Source of the DNA: Planctomycetaceae bacterium | GTDB taxonomy: Bacteria; Planctomycetota; Planctomycetia; Pirellulales; Lacipirellulaceae | Length of the DNA: 64,000 nt | Assembly (NCBI GenBank): GCA_003233055.1 | Contig: QIKP01000054.1 | Location: 1-64,000, forward strand | Reading direction: 5' to 3' | Shown: positions 53,827 to 62,407 of the stretch, in pieces | Layout of the letters: every line of letters starts with the position of its first letter | Position numbering within the stretch: position 1 is the stretch's first letter | Made by a program: the position numbers and the translations under genes | The notes under the pieces: model-generated | The model's input: only the letters and a program-made list of their open reading frames with translations | Databases searched by the model: none | What the model was told of the DNA's origin: nothing

Positions 53827-55596
53827 CTAATTAGTGTGGGCTGGCCTGGCATGAGACCACCCATAGAGCAGACCGCAAGCGGATAATGCTAGTAGAATCG
53901 AAAGTGGCTCTGGAACCGCTTCAGGTGAAGGTCGCGACGCAAGATATCCTGCCGTTGACTTACTACCAAGGCTATCGCGCCAAATCGTATAATCTGCGGC
54001 ATCAATTATTCCGTTGTTGTTCCCATCTGCGCCTTCGCCCAATCCAACCGATAGGCCAAAACTGTTTTTCCACTCTAGGTAATCTAACTCATTGACAGCA
54101 CCATCATTATTGAAATCACCGGTTGAGATAGAAGTCGTTACTGCTACCAGATCAGAGACAAACAAACCACCTGAACCATCCTCAAAACGAACTGAAAACG
54201 CGACTTGGCCACGATCATTGAAACCACGTTCGCCTACGAACTCTAAGTAGGTCACCGTACGCAGATCATTGGTGGAAGATTGTTGGTCAATGTCGAGAGG
54301 GCTTCCAACTCTCGCGATCAGATGGAGATTGCCCTGCGTATCTTCTGCCCATATTCCAAGGCGATTCGAGCTGTCAATCGCACTAAATGCGACTTGACTA
54401 CGGTTATTAAAAGCCAATTTTCGACCTAACGCCGAACCAAATAATTCGTCCGTCCCAGGTGCCGACATTCCTTCGAGTGCAATTTGCCGAAGCCCTTCGC
54501 CAATTCCTTCGCCCCAGATTCCGTTAATCAATGTATTGGGGTCGCCCTCAGGAATCACACTACCTTGAAATGCCAATTTCCCAACATCGTTTAAAAGTGG
54601 ACTAGAAAATCCAGAGAAGGTCGTCCCAAAGTCTGAAATCGATCCTGTCGAGGCAACTGGAGAAAGACTTGTCCCTCCAAGCCATAACCCAAAGGTATTG
54701 GTATCAGCCGATTTTGCTACCAACGCAATTTGACCTGCGTTATTCAAGACTGGATCTCCTAGCGACGAGAACGAATCCTCCGGTTCGGGGAACGAGTCGG
54801 CAACTACAACGGTTTGAATCGTTGAGCTAGACGAGGCTATCATCACAGCGATATCGCCCGGCCTACCGATGCCATTCAACCTGCTGCGAAAAGCAACGAC
54901 GCCACGATCATCTAACGCAGGATCATCGAGCGTACCAATCGTCACTTGGTCATCCGATGGCTCTTCGAAGCGAGCGATAAGTGTTTGATCTCGCCATACA
55001 GAAGAATCCGCAAACCCTCCCGAGTTAAGATTATCCCCGAACAGACCGGCGAGGTAGGCGACTTCATTACGGGAGTTGAATTCAAGAAACGGGAGTACAT
55101 TTCCAAAGAAACCGAAGGAGGCACCTCCGGAGCCAGGTGCCTCCGAACCAGTTCTCGCAACAATGGTAGATGATTGCCCGCTAATTCGACGATGAATCGC
55201 TGTAGATCCATCGGATAGATCGCTAACGTAGGCGACGTTTCCTCGGCTGTTGAGTAAGAGCTCATCAAAACGACGGATCGTCGCCGTTTCGCCACCGCCA
55301 GAGATCGCATCTCCTTCTTGCGCTAAAAGCGTGAGTCGTGTCGCATCCCCCTGCGGCACTGTCCAAATGGCATTACGTAGTACTCCTGGGCCAGAAACGC
55401 TGCCGACGAACGCCAAGTCGCCACGGTTGTTTAAGCTCACATCCGAGAAGAAGTTGAAATCGACTCCAATTCCAACATCCACTGCAGGCGAACCTTTCAT
55501 CAAGATGGGGCGGGCTACCGGAACTGCGTAAACGTAAGGTGAGCCTAGCGGACCAAGCATCCATCCCAGTAGTACTACTATCCATGATCGTGGCAT
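53827..55596 (-). CDS. PEP-CTERM protein with repeated beta motifs and dockerin-like module
   Basis: A 589-residue exported protein. Residues 1-24 are a signal peptide (IVVLLGWMLGPLGSPYVYAV). About eight copies of a motif like LNNRGDLAFVGSV recur (LNSRGNVAYV, FNSRNEVAYL, LDDRGVVAFR, LNNAGQIALV, LNDVGKLAFQ, FNNRSQVAFS, FNDRGQVAFS), likely propeller-like blades. Near 500-550 are two dockerin-type calcium loops (GDFNNDGAVNELDYLEWKNS and ADGNNNGIIDAADYTIWRDS). The C-terminus is VPEPLSILLALSACGLLYGW, then SHARP: the PEP-CTERM sorting signal, membrane helix and basic tail, which an exosortase would process. AAGGAG sits eight bases before the ATG. The gene is visibly AT-richer than its neighbours. 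Confidence 0.85.
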   Translation of the reverse strand: MPRSWIVVLLGWMLGPLGSPYVYAVPVARPILMKGSPAVDVGIGVDFNFFSDVSLNNRGDLAFVGSVSGPGVLRNAIWTVPQGDATRLTLLAQEGDAISGGGETATIRRFDELLLNSRGNVAYVSDLSDGSTAIHRRISGQSSTIVARTGSEAPGSGGASFGFFGNVLPFLEFNSRNEVAYLAGLFGDNLNSGGFADSSVWRDQTLIARFEEPSDDQVTIGTLDDPALDDRGVVAFRSRLNGIGRPGDIAVMIASSSSTIQTVVVADSFPEPEDSFSSLGDPVLNNAGQIALVAKSADTNTFGLWLGGTSLSPVASTGSISDFGTTFSGFSSPLLNDVGKLAFQGSVIPEGDPNTLINGIWGEGIGEGLRQIALEGMSAPGTDELFGSALGRKLAFNNRSQVAFSAIDSSNRLGIWAEDTQGNLHLIARVGSPLDIDQQSSTNDLRTVTYLEFVGERGFNDRGQVAFSVRFEDGSGGLFVSDLVAVTTSISTGDFNNDGAVNELDYLEWKNSFGLSVGLGEGADGNNNGIIDAADYTIWRDSLGSKSTAGYLASRPSPEAVPEPLSILLALSACGLLYGWSHARPAHTN

Positions 55597-55725
55597 ACGA
55601 CACGCTCCTTGTTGTTAATACTCTTGCGGTGGCTCACACTGGCTGGTTCGCTCCAAACCGCCGTGCATGAATTTTTGATCGCCGAGTTGCCTTGGGTGCC
55701 GTATGAATCCATCATCTTCCACCGA

Positions 55726-55935
55726 TCAACACGCAATGCTCTCGACATCAGCGATATCCTTGTCAGGCAGCCCAGCATAAACACCTGCCGCCATCTCAAG
55801 CACATTCTCGGTGTCCGCGGATTCAAGTGATTCCACGGAAAGACGCTCGCGCGTTCCATTAGAAAACGGCAGACCAGCATCGCCAACCGTGCGAAACGTA
55901 CCATTCTCGTAAACGGCATCGATGTTTTGAATCAT
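55726..55935 (-). CDS. DUF104/AF2212-like antitoxin, apparently orphan
   Basis: A 69-residue protein. MIQNIDAVYENGTFRTVGDA with LPFSNGTRERLSVES matches the N-terminal strand pattern of DUF104 antitoxins ('I.A.YENG.F.P....LP.G..V.L.V'). These normally precede a PIN-domain (VapC-like) toxin. The 130 bases between its stop and the PEP-CTERM gene contain no PIN-like start or catalytic Asp motif, so no toxin is seen. The ATG at 55935 begins the family pattern; an upstream in-frame ATG at 55974 is less likely. Evidence is a short motif only. Confidence 0.6.
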   Translation of the reverse strand: MIQNIDAVYENGTFRTVGDAGLPFSNGTRERLSVESLESADTENVLEMAAGVYAGLPDKDIADVESIAC

Positions 55936-56019
55936 CGGCTCAACCTCCAACATCCATTGTAGCACGATGGGCAAAATAGGCGGTAACGGAAACGAAGCAA
56001 AGAACGCGAATTCGTCCCG

Positions 56020-56901
56020 CTACCCCTTCCCCATCGCGCGCTGGAGCGCGGTTCCCATGTCTGCGGGGCTTTCGGCGACTTCGATGCCGGCGTCTTGGAG
56101 TGCGGCGATTTTGTCGTCCGCGGTTCCTTTGCCGCCAGAGATGATCGCGCCGGCGTGGCCCATCCGTTTGCCGGGAGGGGCGGTGCGGCCGGCGATGAAG
56201 GCGGCGACCGGTTTGGTGACATACTCCTTCACAAACGCGGCGGCTTCTTCCTCGGCCGTGCCGCCGATCTCGCCCATCATCAAGATCGCTTCGGTCGCTC
56301 CGTCGGCTTCGTACATGGTGAGCAGATCGATGAAGCTGGTGCCGACGATCGGGTCGCCGCCGAGACCAACGCAGGTGCTTTGCCCAAGCCCCAAGTTCGT
56401 AAGCTGCCAAACCGCCTCGTAAGTCAGCGTGCCGCTACGGCTAATCACACCAACGGGGCCCGGTGTGTGGATGTAGCCTGGCATGATGCCAATTTTGCAC
56501 TCGCCCGGCGTGATCACGCCGGGACAGTTGGGACCGACCAGATCGACTTCGGGGAAATCGTTCTGCAGAATGTTATAAACGCGGGCCATGTCGATCACCG
56601 GCACCCCCTCGGTGATGGCAACGATCACGGTGATCCCCGCGTCGGCCGCTTCGAGAATCGCGTCGGCGGTGAACGCCGGCGGGACGAAGATCATCGTCGC
56701 GTTCGCGCCTTCCTTCTCGACCGCCTCGCTGACCGTATCGAATACCGGCCGGTCGAGCACCGTCTGGCCCCCTTTGCCGGGAGTCACGCCGCCGACGAGC
56801 GTGGTGCCGTATTCGATGCAATTCTTCGAGTGAAATTCCCCCGCGCGGCCGGTAATGCCTTGGCAGAGGACGCGGGTATTTTTGTTGATCAAAATTGACA
56901 T
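56020..56901 (-). CDS. sucD: Succinyl-CoA ligase, alpha subunit
   Basis: A 293-residue subunit of the TCA-cycle enzyme that makes ATP or GTP from succinyl-CoA. Seen: N-terminal [20 protein letters not shown] (CoA-binding Rossmann), [58 protein letters not shown], and the phosphohistidine (about residue 249) in [20 protein letters not shown]. Length is normal. It lies 90 bases downstream of sucC on the same strand. Confidence 0.97.
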   Translation of the reverse strand: MSILINKNTRVLCQGITGRAGEFHSKNCIEYGTTLVGGVTPGKGGQTVLDRPVFDTVSEAVEKEGANATMIFVPPAFTADAILEAADAGITVIVAITEGVPVIDMARVYNILQNDFPEVDLVGPNCPGVITPGECKIGIMPGYIHTPGPVGVISRSGTLTYEAVWQLTNLGLGQSTCVGLGGDPIVGTSFIDLLTMYEADGATEAILMMGEIGGTAEEEAAAFVKEYVTKPVAAFIAGRTAPPGKRMGHAGAIISGGKGTADDKIAALQDAGIEVAESPADMGTALQRAMGKG

Positions 56902-56991
56902 GACTTGCCCTAAATGTTTCCCTAAATTTCGCTGCGCTGTATGGATTGTAGAAAAGAGTTTTCAATCATCGTCCGGTAGAGGAACACTTCT

Positions 56992-58176
56992 TTACCCCGC
57001 TGCTGCGACGACTTGCTTTGCTGCGTCGGTGAGTCCTTCGGCGCTAAGGATATCGACATCACTCTCGGCGAGGATTTTTCGGCCCTCTTCGACTTCGGTT
57101 CCTTCGAGCCGGACGACCAACGGGACGTTGAAGCCAACTTGCTTGTAGGCGGCCAGGATGGCGGTGGCGATCGTGGTGCATTGCATGATGCCACCGAAAA
57201 TGTTGACCAATACCGCCTTGACGTTTTTATCGCCGAGCAGAATCCGAAACGCCTCGGTCACTTGCTCGACCTGGGCTCCACCACCGACGTCGAGGAAGTT
57301 GGCTGGCTCGCCACCATGGAGTTGAATCAGGTCCATCGTACTCATCGCGAGACCGGCACCGTTGACCAAGCAGCCGATGTTGCCTTCGAGTTGAACGTAG
57401 CTGAGCCCCGCCTCGCCGGCACGAAGCTCGCTCGGGTCTTCCTCGGCCGTATCTCGCAGTTCGACCAAATTCGAGTGGCGAAAAAGAGCGTTGTCGTCGA
57501 AGCTTATCTTTCCATCGAGCGCCATCAGCTCGCCATCGCCGGTGACCACCAAGGGGTTAATCTCTGCCAGCGTGCAATCCAGATCGACGAACAGCCGACA
57601 GACCGCGCGGAAGAGTTTGTCTGCCGAGCGAACTGACTTACCGGTGATGCCCAGCTTCTGTGCAAGCAATCGCGACTGGTAGGGCTGCAAACCACGATCG
57701 GGATCGAACGGAGCTTTAAAGATTAACTCGGGGGTCTTCTCGGCGACCTCTTCGATGTCCATCCCTCCTTCGGTCGAGACCATCAAGACAGGCGACGCAC
57801 AGGCCCGATCGACGACGAGTCCCAGGTACAGCTCACGGGCGATGTCGCATCCTTCCTCGACGAAGACTCGGCGGACGGTCTGCCCCTCCGCGCCCGTTTG
57901 GATCGTGATGAGCTTTCCGCCCAGCATCCCGGCAGCCGCCTTTTGAGCCGCCTCCGCCGATTTCACCAGTTCGACACCATGCTGGGACGGGTTGCCCTGG
58001 AAGGTTCCTTTGCCACGGCCGCCGGCGTGAATCTGGGACTTCACCACGGCGAACGCCCCCCCCAGTTCGGTGAACGCGGCCGAAGCCGCCTCGGGGGTTT
58101 CGGCAATGATGCCTCGGGGAACGGCGATGCCTGCATCGCGGAAAAGCTGCTTAGCTTGGAATTCGTGGATTTTCAT
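56992..58176 (-). CDS. sucC: Succinyl-CoA ligase, beta subunit
   Basis: A 394-residue ATP-grasp subunit that binds succinate and the nucleotide and pairs with SucD. Seen: [37 protein letters not shown] (ATP-grasp lysine and Gly loop), [20 protein letters not shown] with the metal-binding Glu/Asn, [20 protein letters not shown], and [20 protein letters not shown]. Length is normal. The frame extends upstream to 58230, but homology begins at the ATG at 58176. Confidence 0.97.
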   Translation of the reverse strand: MKIHEFQAKQLFRDAGIAVPRGIIAETPEAASAAFTELGGAFAVVKSQIHAGGRGKGTFQGNPSQHGVELVKSAEAAQKAAAGMLGGKLITIQTGAEGQTVRRVFVEEGCDIARELYLGLVVDRACASPVLMVSTEGGMDIEEVAEKTPELIFKAPFDPDRGLQPYQSRLLAQKLGITGKSVRSADKLFRAVCRLFVDLDCTLAEINPLVVTGDGELMALDGKISFDDNALFRHSNLVELRDTAEEDPSELRAGEAGLSYVQLEGNIGCLVNGAGLAMSTMDLIQLHGGEPANFLDVGGGAQVEQVTEAFRILLGDKNVKAVLVNIFGGIMQCTTIATAILAAYKQVGFNVPLVVRLEGTEVEEGRKILAESDVDILSAEGLTDAAKQVVAAAG

Positions 58177-58312
58177 CGAAGGCGCGTCCTGTCGGCAAGT
58201 AAGCGGTGAACCGACCGAGTATAGCGCCATGAAGGGCGAGCATCAACGGGCCATGGTCGCGAGGGGCACGGGGGACGTCGCTCCGCGGGGCGAAGCTCGA
58301 TCCTGGCCTGGC

Positions 58313-59473
58313 CTACTCTTTTGCCAACTCTTGAAGATGGGCGATCGTCGTGAGCGTCACCTCGACCTCTTGTGATTGGCCATCCCGTTCGAGGGTGAGC
58401 GTCAGGGTGTCGCCCGCATAGTGGGGAGTGATGGCAAACTTGAGATCGTTGTGGGTGGCGATCGGTTGGCCATTGATTTGAGTGACCAGGTCGCCCACTT
58501 CGATTCCCACCTCCGCTGCGGGGCCTTGGGAAATCACTTCCTTGATCTTTGCCGGCGTCTCGCGGGGCGAACCTTCCGAGAGCGTCACGCCAAGCACTCC
58601 ACGCTGCAGGTCTTTGCCTGTTTTCAATCGCTCCATTGCAGGCATCCATGCCTCGAGCGGTACCGCAAAGCCAATGCCGGAGTCGTACCAATCGACCCCA
58701 GCGATCGCCTTCTCCGACCCTGGCGACATCGGTGCAAGGATGCCGAGCACGCGCCCTTCGATGTCGATCAGCGGCCCGCCGTAGTTGGCAGCGCTCACCG
58801 CTGCATCGGTTTGCAAAGCGCGCCCGAAAATCCGCCGCTTGGCGCTCAAGATGCCGACCGACACATTGGGCCGATCCGCGCGGTAGGTCTGCCCCAGAGC
58901 GATCGCCCATTGGCCCACACGGTAGCTATCGGCAGGGGCGGGCTCGGTCACCGCAAGCCCTTCGGCGTTTTGCAGCTTCAGCAGTACTAGTTTGCGACTC
59001 TGGTCCGTGGCGACGACTTTGGCAGCAAACTGTTTGCCGTCCGCAAGGATCGCCAGCACCGTTACCGGGGGAGGGACAAACCGGTAGAGGCTCGTTACCA
59101 CGTACCCGTCGGACGACAGCACCACGCCGGTCGTCGGGCCTTCGGCCATCGTCACCCCATCGACTCGCTCGGCACCGCCGATGATTCGCAACTGCACGAT
59201 CGACCCTGCGGCGTGCAGGACGGCGCTGCGAAAGGCTTGCTCTTCGAGTTGTTCGAGGGTGGTTCGTTCGAGTGATTGGGCCCTGCTTGAATGGGCCCCG
59301 GGCAAAAGAAGCATCCCAACGACAAGCAACCGAAAAAATCCCCCGTTAGCCGTCGGGCTTGCCCCGTCGTGTATCGTTAACTCACTGCCCCGCGCTAACT
59401 CGCCGCACGACGGGGCAAGCCCGACGGCTAACCCTGGTGTCTTCTTTCGATTTTTTGTTTGCGAACGGTTCAT
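58313..59473 (-). CDS. HtrA-like pseudoprotease with PDZ domain (degenerate triad)
   Basis: A 386-residue exported protein with a trypsin-like fold and a PDZ domain (about 290-375: RGVLGVTLSEGSPRETPAKI, GIEVGDLVTQINGQPIATHN). The catalytic residues are replaced: the His position in SSDGYVVTSLYRF is Tyr (about 130), the Asp position in ATDQSRKLVLLKL is Lys (161), and the Ser position in SAANYGGPL is Tyr (231). So it cannot be a classical serine protease and may be a binding or regulatory partner. A hydrophobic segment (FFRLLVVGMLLLPGAHSSRA) at about 46-65 is the signal. The first 45 residues include repeat-encoded sequence. Its start (ATG at 59473) overlaps the upstream stop by four bases. Confidence 0.8.
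   Translation of the reverse strand: MNRSQTKNRKKTPGLAVGLAPSCGELARGSELTIHDGASPTANGGFFRLLVVGMLLLPGAHSSRAQSLERTTLEQLEEQAFRSAVLHAAGSIVQLRIIGGAERVDGVTMAEGPTTGVVLSSDGYVVTSLYRFVPPPVTVLAILADGKQFAAKVVATDQSRKLVLLKLQNAEGLAVTEPAPADSYRVGQWAIALGQTYRADRPNVSVGILSAKRRIFGRALQTDAAVSAANYGGPLIDIEGRVLGILAPMSPGSEKAIAGVDWYDSGIGFAVPLEAWMPAMERLKTGKDLQRGVLGVTLSEGSPRETPAKIKEVISQGPAAEVGIEVGDLVTQINGQPIATHNDLKFAITPHYAGDTLTLTLERDGQSQEVEVTLTTIAHLQELAKE
59345..59432. repeat. Perfect 27-base inverted repeat overlapping a coding start region
   Basis: Arm 1 (59345-59371) and arm 2 (59406-59432; core CGACGGGGCAAGCCCGACGG) are exact reverse complements separated by 34 bases. They lie inside the N-terminal part of the HtrA-like gene 58313-59473, encoding about residues 14-43 (GLAVGLAPSC and DGASPTANGG). 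A degenerate arm lies at 32325-32380. Confidence 0.95.
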
Positions 59474-60624
59474 TCTTTCGATTCCGAGGGTTTCAATTCG
59501 ACTTCGACCAACTGGTCGTCTCGCAAAATCGTTACCAGGAGTCGCTCACCCAGGCCGACATGCGAGAGGGCTCGCTCGACTTCCGTTCGCGTTCCTGTAA
59601 TCCGTCCTCCAATGGCAAGGACCAGATCGTCGGGAAGAATGCCGGCCCCTTGGGCGAGAGAACCTTGGGTCACGTAGTCGACGTAGGGAGGCGTTCGAGG
59701 GACGACATTCGGAAGCAAATGGAATCCGAGCGAGTCGAACGTAGCGGGCCGCTCGGGAAGCTCCGGTGCCGTGCTGCTGAGTTCCGTGCTACTGGGATCC
59801 CTTCGACCACTCCGGATTTTCTCCACACTCGCTGCAACCTGCGACCAGGGCAACGCGTAGTGGAGCCACGCGCCCGTCACTTGGCTTCGGACTTCTTTGC
59901 CCAGCATCCCGATTGGATTCCCGGCCAAGTCGACCAGCACACCACCCGCCGCGCCTGGGTTGTTGGTTGCCGCGTCGACGATGTAGACTTCTCCGCGATA
60001 GCGTGTGGCGAACGCACCGCGACGTGCTTCAAGCGGCGCAATCGCCGAGAGGCTCCCATGCAGAACGCTAACAGGTTCGTCGCCAGTAGCGACGTTGTAG
60101 AGATTGGAGAACGCCAAGAGTCGCATCCCCGTAAAGACATCGGGCGTTCGGGAGAGATCGAAATGCGGGAGCTCTTCGCCTTCGGCGTCGATCTTCAGCA
60201 GGGCGACTTCCGCCACCAGATCGACACCGACGACCCTGCCGGTGTAGCGCCGTCCATCACCCAAGACAACGGTCGCCTCGTCTTGATCCAGCACCAGGCT
60301 TTGGGCCGTAGCGACATGCCCCTCGGAGGAGACGAGCATTCCCGACTGATACGCCTCGAGTTGCCGCATTCCGCCTGCGCCGTAAATTTTCACGGATCGC
60401 TGTTGGGCGTAGCGATTGACCGAGGCGAAGTCGAAGTGGTCCGCAGCGGTGGCGAAGTTGGCAACCAAAAAAAAGTGGACAGCAACGAAGATAGCCGCGA
60501 GCGCAAGGAGAAGCCCCCTTCTCCCTGGCCCCTTCTTCTGGAGAGAAGGCCAAGGGGTGAGGGCATTCGTAACGCTCTCTTCCAGGAAAGGCATCGGCAA
60601 TCTTTTCCTCCATGGTTCACTCAT
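59470..60624 (-). CDS. HtrA-like pseudoprotease with PDZ domain (degenerate triad)
   Basis: A 384-residue exported protein. A hydrophobic segment at about 36-60 (GLLLALAAIFVAVHFFLVAN) is the signal/anchor. The trypsin-like part lacks the catalytic residues: the His position in EGHVATAQSLVL is Ser (about residue 109), the Asp position in VDLVAEVALLKI is Glu (139), and the Ser position in NNPGAAGGVL is Ala (226). A PDZ domain follows (YVTQGSLAQGAGILPDDLVL, AIGGRITG). The chosen start (60624) overlaps the upstream stop (shared ATGAGTGA). The N-terminal 30 residues contain a repeat-like ALTPWPSLQKKGPGRRG segment. It sits between an intact HtrA-like gene and a second pseudoprotease gene. Confidence 0.8.
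   Translation of the reverse strand: MSEPWRKRLPMPFLEESVTNALTPWPSLQKKGPGRRGLLLALAAIFVAVHFFLVANFATAADHFDFASVNRYAQQRSVKIYGAGGMRQLEAYQSGMLVSSEGHVATAQSLVLDQDEATVVLGDGRRYTGRVVGVDLVAEVALLKIDAEGEELPHFDLSRTPDVFTGMRLLAFSNLYNVATGDEPVSVLHGSLSAIAPLEARRGAFATRYRGEVYIVDAATNNPGAAGGVLVDLAGNPIGMLGKEVRSQVTGAWLHYALPWSQVAASVEKIRSGRRDPSSTELSSTAPELPERPATFDSLGFHLLPNVVPRTPPYVDYVTQGSLAQGAGILPDDLVLAIGGRITGTRTEVERALSHVGLGERLLVTILRDDQLVEVELKPSESKE
60515..60564 (-). repeat. Repeat-derived segment inside the HtrA-like gene N-terminus
   Basis: CCCTTCTCCCTGGCCCCTTC...GGCCAAGGGGTGAGGGC resembles the segment at 24431-24480 within the NYN protein gene, and has the inverted form GGCC...GGCC around an AGAAGAA/TTCTTCT core. It encodes the ALTPWPSLQKKGPGRRG segment. 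Confidence 0.5.
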
Positions 60625-62407
60625 CGGCAAACTCTTTCGCCTGCGCGTTTTGCGAATAGTGGTCGACCTTGAATTCCGTGTACGTTGAGTCCCCAAATTT
60701 CACATGCCAAGTAAAAGGGAGTAGTCCGTCGCCCCAAGCTTGGAAATCGCTAAACCGGACTTCGCACGGATCGCGATCGTCGGCCAGAAAGAGTTCCATG
60801 CCAACCAAATCCCCTCTCTTGGCATCGAAGTAAAAATGCGTTTTCGCGCCGCGATGAAACGTCACAAGGCAATCATGGAGTTCCAGGTCCTCGCCAAAGG
60901 GGAGTTGGCCGAAATAAAAGACCTCGCCCGATCCATCGAAACCGTGCGAGAGAAGCTGCCGCCACTCTGCCGACGCTGCGAGAAAGCCACCCGACCCGGG
61001 CGGGCCGACTTCTTCGTGGTAGGCTCCCTCGAAACGGGCGAAAAATTGGCCTCGTTGCGAGCGAAACTCCCCCGTCGCCTCATCACCAACAAGGCGTACC
61101 GATTCTCCTTGGCGATCGGTCGCCTTGAGTGTGAGCGGCCGGCTCGGGTCCAGGCATTTCCATTGCCTGCATGACTCGGCGAGCCGCTGTTGGTACTGGC
61201 GGTTGAACCAGTAGTTAGCGAACCCCTCTCGCTTTTCGTAGACCTGTTTGACTGCTTCGGGCATCTCGATTTTCTTCGCTTTTTTCGGCAACAGAATCGG
61301 CAGCCCCTTTTTTTCCTTGTCGTCCTTCGGTCCTGGCGGTTCGATGGGCGTCGGATTTTTCGCTTGGTTGGCGATCAGCGATTCCAGCTCTCCCATCGCG
61401 TGCAGAGAGGCCAATCGAACATTCGCGCGGAACGCCTGTTCCTCGCGCCGGAACTCAACGGGAACACGCCAACCGGTCGGGTAAGTGCCGAGGACGTTCT
61501 TTAGCGCGTTGGCACTATGAAGATCGCGACCGCCAAAGGCAACCAGGTAGTCGCCGTACCGAAGCCCGCGCCGATAGGCGTCGCTCGATTCGAGCAGGTC
61601 GTCAACCACCACTCGCCCCCCCTCCACGGAGGCAACGGTCGCCCCGAGCGTCGCATGGTCGACCAGCCGGCCTGCCTTGAGGTGGCTCAGAAACCGCTTA
61701 ATCTGGTTGATCGAAATCGCGTAGCCGACACCGACGTTCACCCGCCCCCGCTTCTCAAACGAGCCACGCCCGTTGATGCCGATCAGCCTTCCTTCCGCAT
61801 CGAACAGCGGGCCGCCGGAGTTGCCTGGGTTGATCGAAGCGTCGGTTTGCAGGCAGTCGGCATATTCCAAGAGCGTGCCGGCGGGGTACTGGTAGCGATG
61901 CGTGCCGGAAAGAATGCCGTAGGTGACGGTCGGCTGAAAATCCTCGGCCAAGAGAAATGGATTGCCAAGCACCAACACCCAATCGCCCTGTCGGGCGGCG
62001 TCGCTATCGCCCAGCTCTGCGGCGGGGAAGTCGGTCCTTCCGAGCAACTTGATGAGCGCCACGTCGCCGGTCGGATCGAGGCCAACCAGCACGGCATCGT
62101 AAAGCTTGCCATCGGCGAGGCCGCACTTCATGGCTACACCACAAGGGGAAGCCACGTGAAAATTGGTCAGCGCGTAACCATCGCTGGAGATCAAGACACC
62201 GGAGCCTCCCCCCTGCCCCGCACTATCGAAAATGGCGACCGTCTGCTGCGAGATCCGATCGATCACCGCAATACGATTCGCCTCCGCCTCGAACACTTCC
62301 CGTGGCGCAGCCGCTTCCGCTGCCTGCGTGGTGATCGCAAAGAGGCAAGCCCCGTAAAATAGGATGAGGGCCGTTCTTTGCATGATCGTCGGTCTTTGCA
62401 TGATCAT
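60617..62407 (-). CDS. HtrA/DegP-type serine protease with C-terminal extension
   Basis: A 596-residue exported protease. The signal peptide is near residues 9-31 (ALILFYGACLFAITTQAAEA). The trypsin-like domain has an intact triad: His84 in YALTNFHVASP, Asp115 in DPTGDVALIKL, Ser197 in SINPGNSGGPLFD. A degenerate PDZ-like region follows (about 240-330: LLESSDAYRRGLRYGDYLVA). Next is a Lys-rich linker (about 360-385), then a C-terminal beta-rich domain (about 430-596: GFDGSGEVFYFGQLPFGEDL, HFYFDAKRGDLVGMELFLAD, FTWHVKFGDSTYTEFKVDHY) resembling LolA-like lipoprotein-carrier folds by pattern. Its ATG overlaps the NPCBM gene's stop (ATGA). Role: envelope protein quality control (inferred). Confidence 0.85.
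   Translation of the reverse strand: MIMQRPTIMQRTALILFYGACLFAITTQAAEAAAPREVFEAEANRIAVIDRISQQTVAIFDSAGQGGGSGVLISSDGYALTNFHVASPCGVAMKCGLADGKLYDAVLVGLDPTGDVALIKLLGRTDFPAAELGDSDAARQGDWVLVLGNPFLLAEDFQPTVTYGILSGTHRYQYPAGTLLEYADCLQTDASINPGNSGGPLFDAEGRLIGINGRGSFEKRGRVNVGVGYAISINQIKRFLSHLKAGRLVDHATLGATVASVEGGRVVVDDLLESSDAYRRGLRYGDYLVAFGGRDLHSANALKNVLGTYPTGWRVPVEFRREEQAFRANVRLASLHAMGELESLIANQAKNPTPIEPPGPKDDKEKKGLPILLPKKAKKIEMPEAVKQVYEKREGFANYWFNRQYQQRLAESCRQWKCLDPSRPLTLKATDRQGESVRLVGDEATGEFRSQRGQFFARFEGAYHEEVGPPGSGGFLAASAEWRQLLSHGFDGSGEVFYFGQLPFGEDLELHDCLVTFHRGAKTHFYFDAKRGDLVGMELFLADDRDPCEVRFSDFQAWGDGLLPFTWHVKFGDSTYTEFKVDHYSQNAQAKEFADE

Noticed and set aside
55600-55730. PIN-domain toxin downstream of the DUF104-like gene
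   Set aside because: No start followed by a PIN-type Asp motif is present in any frame of this short stretch.
59359-60672. A 437-codon plus-strand frame opposite the HtrA-like genes
   Set aside because: It is antisense to three coupled genes with trypsin/PDZ signatures and begins in repeat DNA.
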